Shown in pieces: positions 7,730 to 16,969 of a stretch of DNA of 64,000 nt. The position numbers were made by a program, and so were the translations under genes. Under the pieces are notes generated by a model, which did no database searches, had not been told where the DNA came from, and saw only the letters and a list, made by a program, of their open reading frames with translations. The DNA lies in contig CP102060.1 in the NCBI GenBank assembly GCA_024579835.1, forward strand, positions 2,455,558 to 2,519,557. The letters run 5' to 3'. The first letter of the stretch is position 1. Every line of letters starts with the position of its first letter. The DNA comes from Clostridiaceae bacterium HFYG-1003 (GTDB lineage: Bacteria; Bacillota; Clostridia; Clostridiales; Clostridiaceae).

Positions 7730-8890
7730 TTACTTCGTTTCCGTGGGAGTGGTGACACCCTGGCTGGTGGGAGCCGGCGTCGTTGTTCCGGGCTGAGTGG
7801 TTTCTGGTTCCGTCTGGTATTCCATGGGGATCCGCTCCGGATAACGCTTGACGTTGTACTGAGCTTCCCATTCATCCAGCAGAGCCGCGACTTTTTCGTT
7901 CTTTTTGCTGCTCTTGAGCGTCGTTTCGATTTCTTCCTTTACCGTCCGCTCCACGCCGTCATCGCCGGTTACCTTATCCGTCAGAACCAGCACCTTGGCT
8001 GCGCTGAGCACATTGGTTACCTTGATCAGATGCCAGCCGAAAGAGGTTTTAACCGGACCGGAAATATGGCCTTCGGTCAGCTTCTTGGCTTCCGCCACAA
8101 AATCGGCACCCAGTTCCTGGGTGTCCCAGGGGAAGGTTCCCAGAAGGCCGCCTTCCTTGGCGGAGTCATCCTGGCCGTACTCTTTGGCAATATCCTCGAA
8201 CTTGGCTCCGCCGTCCAGCTTGGCCTTGGCTTCCTTGGCCTTGGCTTCCGCGCCGGCGTCATCGGGCTTGCCGAAGAAGATATGGTACATGGTCGCACCG
8301 GGCTGCTTGGTATAGGTCGTTGCTTTGTTCTTTTCGTAGTATTCGTTGATTTCCGCCTCAGACACCGTAATGTCCTTGGTGACTTCTTCGAGGAGCTTTT
8401 CCAGGCGCAGGCCCTTTAGAACTTCCTGCTTGTAGGAATCCGCGGTGTAGCCGGCGTTGGACAGCGTCTTGTCATATTCTGCCTGGCTGCCCAGTTCGGC
8501 AACGGCATCCTTGACGATTTTCTCGTATTCCTGAATCATTTCGGGAGAGTCCGTCGGGATCTTGAGCTCATCCGCCTTCTTTACCATCAGCTGATTGCGC
8601 AGCTTGGTATCCATGATCTGAATCTTCTGCTGCTCAAACTGAGCAGCCAGAGACTTCATGGTCTCTTCACCGTACTGAGCCGTCCAGGACACCATCAGCT
8701 TCTCATAATCATCCAGCACTTCTCCCAGGGTGACTTTAATGCCGTCCCCTTCCGCCAGAACAACCCCGCGCTTTTCCGCCTCTTCCCGGGCGATCGCTTC
8801 TTCGGTCTTCACGACCAGGCCGCAGCCGGCAAATACCGACAGGCTCATGCCAACGGCGAGGACCGCCGCAATTTTCTTTAATCCGATCAC
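7730..8890 (-). CDS. prsA: PrsA-like lipoprotein foldase (parvulin PPIase), copy 2
   Basis: A 386-residue lipoprotein paralogous to the gene at 5379-6602: signal peptide with lipobox FAGC, a long charged chaperone region, and a parvulin domain (MYHIFFGKPDDAG, GGLLGTFPWDTQELG, FGWHLIKVTNV). The C-terminus is a Thr/Pro-rich tail. Both copies share an Ala/Lys-rich stretch (AEAKAKEAKAKLD) inside the parvulin domain. The start is GTG at 8890 with AGGAG 11 bases upstream, a slightly long spacing. It lies downstream of mfd on the same strand and has its own terminator. It should act on proteins emerging from Sec at the outer membrane face. Confidence 0.92.
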   Translation of the reverse strand: MIGLKKIAAVLAVGMSLSVFAGCGLVVKTEEAIAREEAEKRGVVLAEGDGIKVTLGEVLDDYEKLMVSWTAQYGEETMKSLAAQFEQQKIQIMDTKLRNQLMVKKADELKIPTDSPEMIQEYEKIVKDAVAELGSQAEYDKTLSNAGYTADSYKQEVLKGLRLEKLLEEVTKDITVSEAEINEYYEKNKATTYTKQPGATMYHIFFGKPDDAGAEAKAKEAKAKLDGGAKFEDIAKEYGQDDSAKEGGLLGTFPWDTQELGADFVAEAKKLTEGHISGPVKTSFGWHLIKVTNVLSAAKVLVLTDKVTGDDGVERTVKEEIETTLKSSKKNEKVAALLDEWEAQYNVKRYPERIPMEYQTEPETTQPGTTTPAPTSQGVTTPTETK

Positions 8891-9054
8891 TATTCTTTAC
8901 ACTCCTAGCATGCCTCTTGACCGAGGCTGATTTTCATTCCGCCGGCACTCCGGCAGATGGACATTTTTTTAACTCAAGGTTCATTATAATCGTTTTTTTG
9001 ACGGGAGGCAACTTTGGACCGTTTCGCCGGACAACCCCGGCAGGGGCTGTCTGA

Positions 9055-12000
9055 CTAGGCTTTGCGCCGCTCCAGCTCCTTCTTCTGCTCTTCTCCCAGT
9101 GCGTCAAACAGCCGTGACAAATCCCGGAGCAGCACATCCCGGGTGGTCCGGTATCGGAACTCGATGACGGGCTTTTCGCCGGCGATAATGGTGCTGCGGT
9201 CACTGTAGGGCGGGTTAGCCAGGACTCCGACATAGGGCGAACGGAAGGCATCGACATTCTGGAAGGTCATCGTGACATAGCTGCCGCGGTCGCGAATCTC
9301 GCTGATGGCAAGGGCTTTTGCCTTGGACCGCAGCAGCGCGACATCCATGAGATTATAGGTGGCATCGGGTATATCCGAGAACCGGTCCTCCAGCTCAGCC
9401 TTGACCTGGAAATAATCCTCCTTGGTCTCAATGGCGGCGATCTTTTTGTACATCTGGATCTTGAGGATCTCATCGGCGATATATTCCCGCGGAATGTAGG
9501 CATCCAGGCGGATGTCCACCACCGTGTCCGGCGCGTCGCCCCGGCTCTGGCCGGTCAGTTTCTTCACCGCCTCATCCAGCATCCGGATGTACAGGTCATA
9601 ACCAACGGCTGCCATGTGTCCGGACTGAGCCTTGCCCATCATATTGCCGGCTCCGCGGATCTCCAGATCGCGCATGGCGATGCGGAAGCCGGAACCCAGC
9701 TCGGTAAAGTCCTTCAGCGCCTTCAGCCGCTTTTCCGCCACCACCGTCAGCACTTTGTCCCGGCGGTAGGTCAGATAGGCATAGGCGATGCGGTTGGTCC
9801 GGCCCACCCGGCCGCGCAGCTGATACAGCTGGGACAGACCCAGCTTGTCTGAGTCATAAATGATGATGGTATTGACATTGGGAATATCCAGGCCCGTTTC
9901 GATGATGGTGGAACTGACCAGCACGTCGAAGCGCCCTTCCATGAAATCCACCATGACATCTTCCAGCTCCCGCTCCGACAGCTGACCGTGGCCAATGCCG
10001 AATTCCACTTCAGGAACCAGCTGCTTGAGGTAGTTGGCCATGCGCTCGATGTCCTGGACGCGGTTATAGACGAAATAGACCTGACCGTTGCGGCTCTTCT
10101 CGCGCAGGATGGCGTCCCGGATCAGCTGCTCGTTGTATTCCACCACATAGGTCTGAATCGGGTAGCGGTCATCCGGCGGCGTTTCAATGAGTGAGATGTC
10201 CCGAATCCCGGTCATGCTCATGTTCAGGGTTCGGGGGATCGGTGTGGCCGACAGGGTCAGCACATCCACCGCCTTTTTCAGTTCCTTGAGCTTTTCCTTG
10301 TGCTTCACGCCAAAGCGCTGCTCCTCGTCAATGATGAGCAGGCCAAGATCTTTGAACTGGACGGCCTTGCCCAGGAGCTTGTGGGTCCCAATGAGAATAT
10401 CCACATTGCCCTCCTTGAGCCGGATGAGAGAATCCCGAACCTGAGCCGCCGTGCGGAAGCGCGACACCATATCGATGTTCATGGCGAACCCTTCAAAGCG
10501 CCGCCGGAAATTATTGTAATGCTGCTCGGCCAGAATCGTGGTGGGTACAAGCACCGCCACCTGCTTGCCGTCCATGACCGCTTTGAAGGCAGCGCGCATG
10601 GCCACTTCCGTTTTGCCGTAGCCGACGTCGCCGCACAGCAGGCGATCCATCACCCGGGGAGACTCCATGTCTTTCTTGATCTCCTCGATGCTGGTCAGCT
10701 GATCCGGTGTTTCATCATACTGGAATTCATCCTCAAACTCCCTCTGCCAGGGCGTGTCCTTGCTGAACTCGTAGCCCCGGACCTGACTGCGCTGAGCGTA
10801 CAGCTCCACAATCTCCTGCGCCACCTGATCCACATTGGCCCGGACCTTGGCCTTCGCCTTGGCCCACTCCTGGCCGCCCAGCCGGGAAACCTTCGGGGCG
10901 GCCGCTTCATTTCCGATGTACTTCTGGATCAGATCCAGCTGGTCGACCGGAATGAACAGCCGGTCATTGCGCTCGTAGCTGATCTCCAGGTAATCCTTGA
11001 CGGCCCCCTGGGTTTCGATCTGCTTCATGCCCTGATAGACGCCGATGCCGTGGTTGACATGAACCACATAGTCGCCCTTCTTCAGGTCATCGTAGGAGTG
11101 GATCTTTTCAATTCCTTTGCCCTTGACGGCCCGGCGCTTCTTTTTCTGAGAAGATTCGCCGAACACCTCGGCATCGGAGATCACCGCCAGGCGGATGTCG
11201 CGGAATTCATAGCCTTTTTTCTGATTGCCGAAGGTGATGACGACTCCGCCCGGGCCGACGGCACCGACGTCATCGCGGTAGATCGCCTCGATTTCGCGGC
11301 CGCGCAGCGTTTCTTCCAGCCGTTCGCCCCGGGGGCGGGTGCCGGACAGAACCACGGTGCGCCACCCGCCCGCTTTGCGGTGGGCGATGTCATCCACCAG
11401 CAGATCCAGCTGACCGTGAAAGTGATAGACCGTATTGCTTTCAAACTGAGCCAGATGCCGGGGTGGCAGCGCCCGATCCGTCTTCATCAGGTCATGGAGC
11501 GACAGTACCGGCCGGTTCAACAGCTGGGTCTGGATCACCTCCGGATCCAGCATGATGCGGGACTGCCCCGCCAGAATCTCTCCCCGGCTCAGAAAGGTTT
11601 CGTACTGTTCCCGGAATTCCAGCGCGGCCGACCCCAGTTTGCCCATGGTGCGGATGGAATCATCCAGCACGACAAAGTGCTCGCCGATATAGTCCAACAG
11701 GCTGGCCGGCTGCTCAAAAAAGTACGGCAGGCAGGAATCGATGGTTTCAAAGCTCCACGTTTCCTCCAGGGCTTCCAGATTCTTCTGCACGATGGCTTTC
11801 AGCTTCTCGAAGGCTTCCGGACCCAGGGCTTTGCGCGCCGCTTTATTCTGGGTCAGTTCCTCCATTTCTTTCCGGATCTGATCGCGCCCGCGCAGCAGCG
11901 ACGGCTTGTCGATGATGATTTCCTTGCTGGGAAAGATCTCGGTTTCGGTGACCGGCTCGATGGAGCGCTGGGTCTCCGGATTGAAGGTCCGGATGGTGTC

Positions 12001-12603
12001 GATCTCGTCGCCGAACAGCTCAATCCGCACCGGGAACGGAGCCACCGGTGAAAAAATATCCATGATGCCACCGCGCTGGGAGAACTGACCGCGCCCTTCC
12101 GTCACTTCCGCCCGCTCGTAGCCGGCTTCGATCAGGCGCTTCGCCAGATGGTCCAGGTCCAGCACGTCTCCGGTTTTAAGGTGAAAGGTATAGCGCTGGA
12201 AGTAGTCCAGCGGCATCCAGGCCGAAAGCAGCGCTTCCACGGAGGCCACGATGATCTTCTTCTGACCTGAGGCAATCTCCCGCAGAACCTTCAGCCGTTC
12301 CCAGCGCAGATCGCCGGACACGGCGTCGGCATCATAGAACACCAGCTCCCGGGCCGGCAGGAAATAGACCTCCAGCTCCCAGAGCAGCAGGTCATCATAG
12401 ATGGCGCGGGCTTCCAGCTCCGACCATGAAAAAATAAACAGCGACTTCTCGGTCGACTGGTAGAGCGCAGACAAAAAGGCGGCCCGGGCGGAATCGGAAA
12501 TTCCGTACACCCCGATCGGATACCGCTTCTCCCGGATTCCCGCACGAACCTGCTCAAAGCCCTGACTCGTCTGAATCAGAGCTTTGATGGCATCCAGCCT
12601 CAT
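9055..12603 (-). CDS. mfd: Transcription-repair coupling factor Mfd
   Basis: An 1182-residue SF2 translocase that removes RNA polymerase stalled at DNA lesions and recruits UvrA. Domain order is canonical: UvrB-like N-terminal module (about 1-350), RNA-polymerase-interacting CarD-like domain (about 503-565, [18 protein letters not shown]), helicase lobes with Walker [10 protein letters not shown] (about 658-666) and Walker B/motif II DEEQ (about 759-762), and a C-terminal TRCF domain (after about 1020). Length matches the family. ATG at 12603 overlaps the pth stop codon (ATGA), with GAGGTGAG upstream, so it is translationally coupled to pth as in the B. subtilis arrangement, although fin, which sits between them there, is absent. 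Confidence 0.97.
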   Translation of the reverse strand: MRLDAIKALIQTSQGFEQVRAGIREKRYPIGVYGISDSARAAFLSALYQSTEKSLFIFSWSELEARAIYDDLLLWELEVYFLPARELVFYDADAVSGDLRWERLKVLREIASGQKKIIVASVEALLSAWMPLDYFQRYTFHLKTGDVLDLDHLAKRLIEAGYERAEVTEGRGQFSQRGGIMDIFSPVAPFPVRIELFGDEIDTIRTFNPETQRSIEPVTETEIFPSKEIIIDKPSLLRGRDQIRKEMEELTQNKAARKALGPEAFEKLKAIVQKNLEALEETWSFETIDSCLPYFFEQPASLLDYIGEHFVVLDDSIRTMGKLGSAALEFREQYETFLSRGEILAGQSRIMLDPEVIQTQLLNRPVLSLHDLMKTDRALPPRHLAQFESNTVYHFHGQLDLLVDDIAHRKAGGWRTVVLSGTRPRGERLEETLRGREIEAIYRDDVGAVGPGGVVITFGNQKKGYEFRDIRLAVISDAEVFGESSQKKKRRAVKGKGIEKIHSYDDLKKGDYVVHVNHGIGVYQGMKQIETQGAVKDYLEISYERNDRLFIPVDQLDLIQKYIGNEAAAPKVSRLGGQEWAKAKAKVRANVDQVAQEIVELYAQRSQVRGYEFSKDTPWQREFEDEFQYDETPDQLTSIEEIKKDMESPRVMDRLLCGDVGYGKTEVAMRAAFKAVMDGKQVAVLVPTTILAEQHYNNFRRRFEGFAMNIDMVSRFRTAAQVRDSLIRLKEGNVDILIGTHKLLGKAVQFKDLGLLIIDEEQRFGVKHKEKLKELKKAVDVLTLSATPIPRTLNMSMTGIRDISLIETPPDDRYPIQTYVVEYNEQLIRDAILREKSRNGQVYFVYNRVQDIERMANYLKQLVPEVEFGIGHGQLSERELEDVMVDFMEGRFDVLVSSTIIETGLDIPNVNTIIIYDSDKLGLSQLYQLRGRVGRTNRIAYAYLTYRRDKVLTVVAEKRLKALKDFTELGSGFRIAMRDLEIRGAGNMMGKAQSGHMAAVGYDLYIRMLDEAVKKLTGQSRGDAPDTVVDIRLDAYIPREYIADEILKIQMYKKIAAIETKEDYFQVKAELEDRFSDIPDATYNLMDVALLRSKAKALAISEIRDRGSYVTMTFQNVDAFRSPYVGVLANPPYSDRSTIIAGEKPVIEFRYRTTRDVLLRDLSRLFDALGEEQKKELERRKA

Positions 12604-13454
12604 GATCTCACCTCGGAGTCCGAATCCGGTTCGGACGGATTCTCGGTCACAGGATCGACTGAGGATGGATTCTTCGGCAGCGGTTTTTGATGCAGCAATT
12701 CTTCCGGGTTACGATCTGCCAATGGCTTATGGGGCAAGACATTCTCCTCGGACGAGCTGTTCAGCGACGCACTGTCCGCAGATGTGCTGCCCGAAGCCGC
12801 ACTCTCCGCAGAGTTGCTGTCCGAAGATGTGCTGTCCGAAGCGGCAGCGCCGGGTTCCCCGGACTCCCTGGGCAGCTTCGGTGCCTTGGGCGGTTTGCCG
12901 GAGGAATTATAGCGGTTCATGGCATCTTCCACGGCACCGGTGACGATGACTTTCACCGCGTCCCGGGCCAGCTGCAGGCCCTCGGTATACAGAGGTTCCT
13001 CCGTGGGCGAGAACTTGCCCAGAACATGGGAGATGACATTGCCGCGGGGGCCACCGACACCGATGCGCAATCGGGTAAAGTCATCGGATCCGGTGAGTCC
13101 GATGATGCTCTTCATGCCGTTGTGGCCGCCGGCGGATCCTTTGACCCGGATCCGGATGGCTCCGGGTTTCAGCGCCATGTCGTCATAGACCACCATCCAC
13201 TCGTCCGGACGCGGTTTGAAGAAGTTCAGGGCGGCCACCACGGCTTCCCCCGACAGGTTCATATAGGTCATGGGCTTGATGAGGACGACCTTTTGGCCGC
13301 CAAGGAATCCCTCCCCCACCATGCTCTTGAATTTGCTCTTATTGATGTCGATATTTGCCTCATCGGCAATGAGGTCCACCAGGTCAAACCCGGCATTGTG
13401 CCGGGTCCGGGCATATTGGGGCCCCGGATTGCCCAGGCCGAAAATGATAAACAA
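12600..13454 (-). CDS. pth: Peptidyl-tRNA hydrolase with a Ser-rich C-terminal tail
   Basis: Residues 1-185 are a complete bacterial Pth: Asn9 in FGLGNPG, catalytic His19 in RTRHNAGFD, MNLSGEAV, Asp in VVYDDMALKPG and GGHNGMKS. The enzyme frees tRNA from dropped-off peptidyl-tRNAs. The start is TTG at 13454, seven bases after a perfect AGGAGG; the longer frame adds residues that family members lack. The protein is 284 residues, against about 190 usual: about 100 extra C-terminal residues are low-complexity, with a Ser/Asp/Ala-rich block built on a 30-bp DNA repeat, then a Pro/Glu-rich end. The tail stays in frame up to the overlap with mfd. Confidence 0.95.
   Translation of the reverse strand: MFIIFGLGNPGPQYARTRHNAGFDLVDLIADEANIDINKSKFKSMVGEGFLGGQKVVLIKPMTYMNLSGEAVVAALNFFKPRPDEWMVVYDDMALKPGAIRIRVKGSAGGHNGMKSIIGLTGSDDFTRLRIGVGGPRGNVISHVLGKFSPTEEPLYTEGLQLARDAVKVIVTGAVEDAMNRYNSSGKPPKAPKLPRESGEPGAAASDSTSSDSNSAESAASGSTSADSASLNSSSEENVLPHKPLADRNPEELLHQKPLPKNPSSVDPVTENPSEPDSDSEVRS
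12769..12828 (-). repeat. Two 30-bp units inside the pth tail
   Basis: Two imperfect 30-bp (ten-codon) units, 12769-12798 and 12799-12828, each built as GCACT(G/C)TCCGCAGA followed by a GCTG(C/T)CCGAAG half, with a partial third copy after 12829. They encode the Ser/Ala/Asp-rich block of the Pth tail. Confidence 0.75.
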
Positions 13455-13480
13455 GCTGATTCCTCCTGACATGGGAAAAA

Positions 13481-13500
13481 CCAAGGAAATCATTCCTTGG
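13481..13500 (-). terminator. Intrinsic terminator of the two-component/HtrA-like operon
   Basis: CCAAGGAA pairs with TTCCTTGG around a 4-base loop, followed on the minus strand by five T. It lies between the stop of the HtrA-like gene and the pth start. Confidence 0.75.
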
Positions 13501-13542
13501 GTATTCCGCGGTTCGGGTCACCGTTTGGGTGCCCGTCTTATT

Positions 13543-14700
13543 CTAATAGATTTTCATGGTAAGGGAAAGAATTTCATTCAGACGCGAGAGTGTCACCTGC
13601 AGGGAATCCCCTGCCTTCTTGCCCTTGAGATAGCTGTCGATGGCCCGCTCCCTGGTGACGGGCTGTCCGTCGATGGTCAGGAGGATATCCGTGGGCTGAA
13701 TTCCCCCGCGCTGGGCGGTGGAGCCTTCTTCCACTTCCAGGACATAAAAGCCGGGCTGCTTCAGGGACGGTACTTCCACCAGATCCCCCTGGACTCCAAA
13801 TTTAACGGCAGAGGCCTCATCCCGCGACAGGATCCGCTCCACCACCCTGGGCAGCTCACTGCCCGGAATCACAGCGGTGTAGGGCGACACGCCCAGACGC
13901 TGGGTCAGCTCACTGGATGCCATGCCCGCCAGCCGTCCCTCCATGGTGACGGCCGCTCCGCCGTCATTGCCCCGGTAGACCGGGGCGGAGGTCAGAAAGA
14001 TCGGCACCTTGGTATCCTCTCCGCCCGAACGGACGGTGTAGAGCGCTTCCCTGGAATGGATCTCGCCCATGGTAAGATTTCCGCTGTCCGGATCTCCCTG
14101 GGGCAGGGCGATCAGGAGAATGGTCTGAGCCAGCGCCGGCTTGACCGGAGTCAGATCCAGCGGCTGTTCCCGGTTTAGCGTCGGAACATCGATCAGACCC
14201 AGTCCGGTGGCTTCGTCCACACCCATGACAATCCCGTTATGGACCTTCAGCCGGTCGGCTTCCTGAATCTGGACATAAACCTCCGTCTGTCCCCGGACGC
14301 TGGCGGCAGGAACCAGGATATAGCCCCGGACTCCATAGATCAGGCCGCTGGACAGCTTATCCGGTTCATTGGCATGCAGGGCCGCCCGGGAGGTCGTAAC
14401 CCCGACCAGATTGCTGGCGAACTTATCATACGCTGCCCGGAAGTTCTCCCGCTCGTAGAAGCGCTTTTCCAGTTCATTGTACTGATTGGATTCTTTTTCC
14501 AGATAATTGTTGGTTTCCGCGATTTTGCGATCCGTATAATTTTTGGTCATCAGCAGGATGACGATGGCAAACAGCAGGACTGAGCCTGCCGCCAGGAGCG
14601 TCAGGATTCCTTTCCGGTGGGTCTGATACCTCAGCTTCTCCCGGTTGGAGATCCGGATATGCCCTTCCTGGACTTCCGGTGCATTCCGATTGTTTTTCAA
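13543..14700 (-). CDS. HtrA-like membrane PDZ protein lacking the catalytic triad
   Basis: A 385-residue protein laid out like a DegP/HtrA family member: cytoplasmic N-terminus, one membrane helix (about 32-52), a short coiled coil (55-85), a trypsin-like fold (about 95-290) and a PDZ domain (about 300-385, GSTAQRGGIQPTDILLTIDG). All three catalytic positions are changed. The usual NNHVV reads PAASV, so His becomes Ala133. The TDLAV position reads TGLGL, so Asp becomes Gly166. The GNSGG motif reads GNDGG, so Ser becomes Asp246. It should therefore be a non-proteolytic binding or sensing protein outside the membrane. It follows the histidine kinase by ten bases, recalling the HtrA gene at the end of walRK operons, and has its own terminator. 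Confidence 0.85.
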   Translation of the reverse strand: MKNNRNAPEVQEGHIRISNREKLRYQTHRKGILTLLAAGSVLLFAIVILLMTKNYTDRKIAETNNYLEKESNQYNELEKRFYERENFRAAYDKFASNLVGVTTSRAALHANEPDKLSSGLIYGVRGYILVPAASVRGQTEVYVQIQEADRLKVHNGIVMGVDEATGLGLIDVPTLNREQPLDLTPVKPALAQTILLIALPQGDPDSGNLTMGEIHSREALYTVRSGGEDTKVPIFLTSAPVYRGNDGGAAVTMEGRLAGMASSELTQRLGVSPYTAVIPGSELPRVVERILSRDEASAVKFGVQGDLVEVPSLKQPGFYVLEVEEGSTAQRGGIQPTDILLTIDGQPVTRERAIDSYLKGKKAGDSLQVTLSRLNEILSLTMKIY

Positions 14701-14710
14701 GGGTCACCTC

Positions 14711-16123
14711 TTATGTTTTGCTCAGGGTAAACTGGAAGACAACACCGGTCTCCCGGTTTTCCACCCAGACGTTCTCCCCGAGCTGGCTCAGGATATTGCG
14801 CACAATGGGAAGTCCCAGTCCCGTGGATTCCTTCTGCGTCCGCGACCGGTCCGCCTTATAGAACCGGGACCAGATGTTCTTCAGATCAGCATCGGAAATT
14901 GGCATGCCGTCGTTGTAGATGGCCACCGTCACTTTCTTGCCCTTCACTTTAGTGGACACTTCAACATGCCCCTCGGCCGGAGAGTGCTTGACGGCATTGT
15001 CCAGGAGGTTGGTGACGACCTGAATCAGGCGGTCGCGGTCGGCCGCGACGTACTGATGCTCGGAATCCAGCGAAATGTCCACCCGAAGTTTCTTATCATT
15101 GATTTTGGTTTCAAACTTGACGATGGAGGCCCGAATGACCTCGTTGAGGTCCACTTCCGTCACATTCATCGAGAACCGGCCGGACTCCATGGCGGACAAA
15201 TCCAACAGATCATTGATGAGCCGGGTCAGACGGTTGATTTCCTCATATACGACATTGAGATAGTAATTCTCCTTGTCCTTGGGAATGATGCCGTCCAGGA
15301 TTCCGGCGACGAAGCCCCGGATCGAGGTGATGGGCGAACGCAGTTCATGGGAAATGTTGCTGATGAAATCCCGCCGGTTCTGGTCCGTGTTCTCAATGGA
15401 TTCCGCCATAAGGTTGAAGGAGTTGGCCAGATTGCCGATTTCATCCTCGGAGGATACCAGGGCCCGCTGGGTGAAGTCGCCCTTGCTCATCTTGTCGGCC
15501 ACGCTGTTCAGTTCATACAGGGGACGAATCAGGATCTGCTGCGCAAAGTAGTAGATCATGAAGATCGAGGCGATCAGCGCCAGGAAGGAACTGATCCAGA
15601 TGATGAAGAAGACCCCTGAAATCTGCTTGCGCAGGACTTCCTCCGGCGTCATGATGACGGCGGCGCCATGGTAGATGCCATCCTTCAGGATGGGCGACAC
15701 ATAGACAAAATACTCTTTCGTGCCATCCGGGCCGGCCAGGCGGGAGATTTCCTGAGCGCCGCCGCTGGCCAGGCGCTCCAGGTTCTCCTGGGGGAACACC
15801 TTGAAAATCCAGTCAGACAACTCTTCCCTAGACACCAAAAACACCATATTGCGCTCATCCAGAACCAGTACCTCTGAATCATTGAGGCCCCGGCCCAAAT
15901 ACTGCAACGTGGTGGTCAGAATGGGCTTTTTGATTTCACTCGCCTTGAACCGCTCTACATTGTACTTAATAAGCTCCGCGGATTCTTCCAGACGGGTTCG
16001 TCTTTCCGAGATGTAGCCCTGCTGCACCCAGACGGAAAGGATCGTTGCGATAATCATGTAGCTGATGGCCAGGATCACAAAGAACGTGGCCACCAGCTTG
16101 AATACGATACTTTTACTTTTCAT
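14711..16123 (-). CDS. Sensor histidine kinase
   Basis: A 470-residue membrane kinase: helix 1 (about 8-30), an extracytoplasmic domain of about 140 residues, helix 2 (about 170-192), HAMP (about 193-245, ending SSEDEIGNLANSFNLMAESI), HisKA with phospho-acceptor His259 in ISNISHELRSP, then HATPase with N-box QVVTNLLDNAVKHSP, G1 YNDGMP and G2 GLGLPIVRN. The layout resembles WalK/PhoR kinases but no PAS domain is visible. It follows its response regulator by nine bases and precedes an HtrA-like gene. The signal is unknown; a cell-envelope signal is a reasonable inference from the operon. Confidence 0.93.
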   Translation of the reverse strand: MKSKSIVFKLVATFFVILAISYMIIATILSVWVQQGYISERRTRLEESAELIKYNVERFKASEIKKPILTTTLQYLGRGLNDSEVLVLDERNMVFLVSREELSDWIFKVFPQENLERLASGGAQEISRLAGPDGTKEYFVYVSPILKDGIYHGAAVIMTPEEVLRKQISGVFFIIWISSFLALIASIFMIYYFAQQILIRPLYELNSVADKMSKGDFTQRALVSSEDEIGNLANSFNLMAESIENTDQNRRDFISNISHELRSPITSIRGFVAGILDGIIPKDKENYYLNVVYEEINRLTRLINDLLDLSAMESGRFSMNVTEVDLNEVIRASIVKFETKINDKKLRVDISLDSEHQYVAADRDRLIQVVTNLLDNAVKHSPAEGHVEVSTKVKGKKVTVAIYNDGMPISDADLKNIWSRFYKADRSRTQKESTGLGLPIVRNILSQLGENVWVENRETGVVFQFTLSKT

Positions 16124-16132
16124 CGGTTTGGT

Positions 16133-16819
16133 TTACTTGACTTCGAACTTGTAACCGACTCCCCAGACTGTTTCCAGCTGCCAGTTCGGGCCGCCGTGCA
16201 GCTTTTCGCGCAGGCGCTTGATGTGGACATCCACCGTGCGGGAATCACCGGGATAGTCATATCCCCAGACTTCGCAGAGCAGCTGTTCCCGGGTGAAGAC
16301 CCGGTTCTTGTTGGAAGCCAGGTGATAGAGCAGTTCAAATTCCTTGGGCGGCATTTTGACGTCGTTGCCGCGATAGGTCACGCTGTAGGAGTTGACATCC
16401 ACGGTCAGTTCCGGGAAATTGAGGACTTCCTTGCCGCCGCCCTCGACATTGAAGCGGCGCATGACGGCCTTGACTCTGGCCACCACTTCCTTCGGTTCGA
16501 AGGGCTTGACCATGTAGTCGTCGGCACCCAGTTCCAGTCCAAGCACCTTGTCAAAGGTCTCGCCTTTGGCCGTGAGCATGATGACGGGTGTTTCGTAGTC
16601 CCGGCGGATCCATTTCAGGACATCGATCCCGTCCACAAAGGGCAGCATGATGTCCAGCAGAACCAGGTCCGGCTTGTAGTCCACGAACACTTCCTGCGCA
16701 GATTTTCCGTCCCCGCAGACCTTCGTATCGTAACCGGAGTTCTGAAGATACATTTTCAGTACTTCGCTGATATTTTCATCGTCATCTACGATCAGAATCT
16801 TTCCAATTTTTCCTTCCAT
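16133..16819 (-). CDS. OmpR/PhoB-family response regulator
   Basis: A 228-residue two-domain regulator. The receiver domain (1-120) has acidic residues 12-14, phospho-acceptor Asp56 in LVLLDIMLP, Thr in MLTAKGE and Lys in YMVKPFEP. The C-terminal winged helix (about 130-228) has the typical PPKEFELLYHLASN, SRTVDVHIKRLREKL and VWGVGYKFE motifs. It should bind DNA as a phosphorylated dimer. The cognate kinase gene follows immediately. Sequence style is close to WalR/PhoP regulators, but the usual walHI genes are not present between the kinase and the HtrA-like gene. Confidence 0.94.
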   Translation of the reverse strand: MEGKIGKILIVDDDENISEVLKMYLQNSGYDTKVCGDGKSAQEVFVDYKPDLVLLDIMLPFVDGIDVLKWIRRDYETPVIMLTAKGETFDKVLGLELGADDYMVKPFEPKEVVARVKAVMRRFNVEGGGKEVLNFPELTVDVNSYSVTYRGNDVKMPPKEFELLYHLASNKNRVFTREQLLCEVWGYDYPGDSRTVDVHIKRLREKLHGGPNWQLETVWGVGYKFEVK

Positions 16820-16969
16820 TCAAATCCTCCTGTGTCCCACAATGGGGATAATGGTTGAAACCAGTTAAGTATATCTTATATGAACGATGCAAAAAAACAG
16901 AATGTTTTCCGCAAAATTTACAGTTCATTCACCAGCGGTGCCCTCGCTTCGGTCAAACAGAGCTTTGGA

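Noticed and set aside
10300-12051. A 583-codon plus-strand open frame
   Set aside because: It lies wholly antisense to mfd in a GC-rich gene, has no family motif or ribosome site, and is a composition effect.
13543-14700. HtrA-like gene considered a decaying pseudogene
   Set aside because: The frame is intact over 385 codons, the fold and PDZ domain are well kept, and it has a terminator; only the active-site residues changed.
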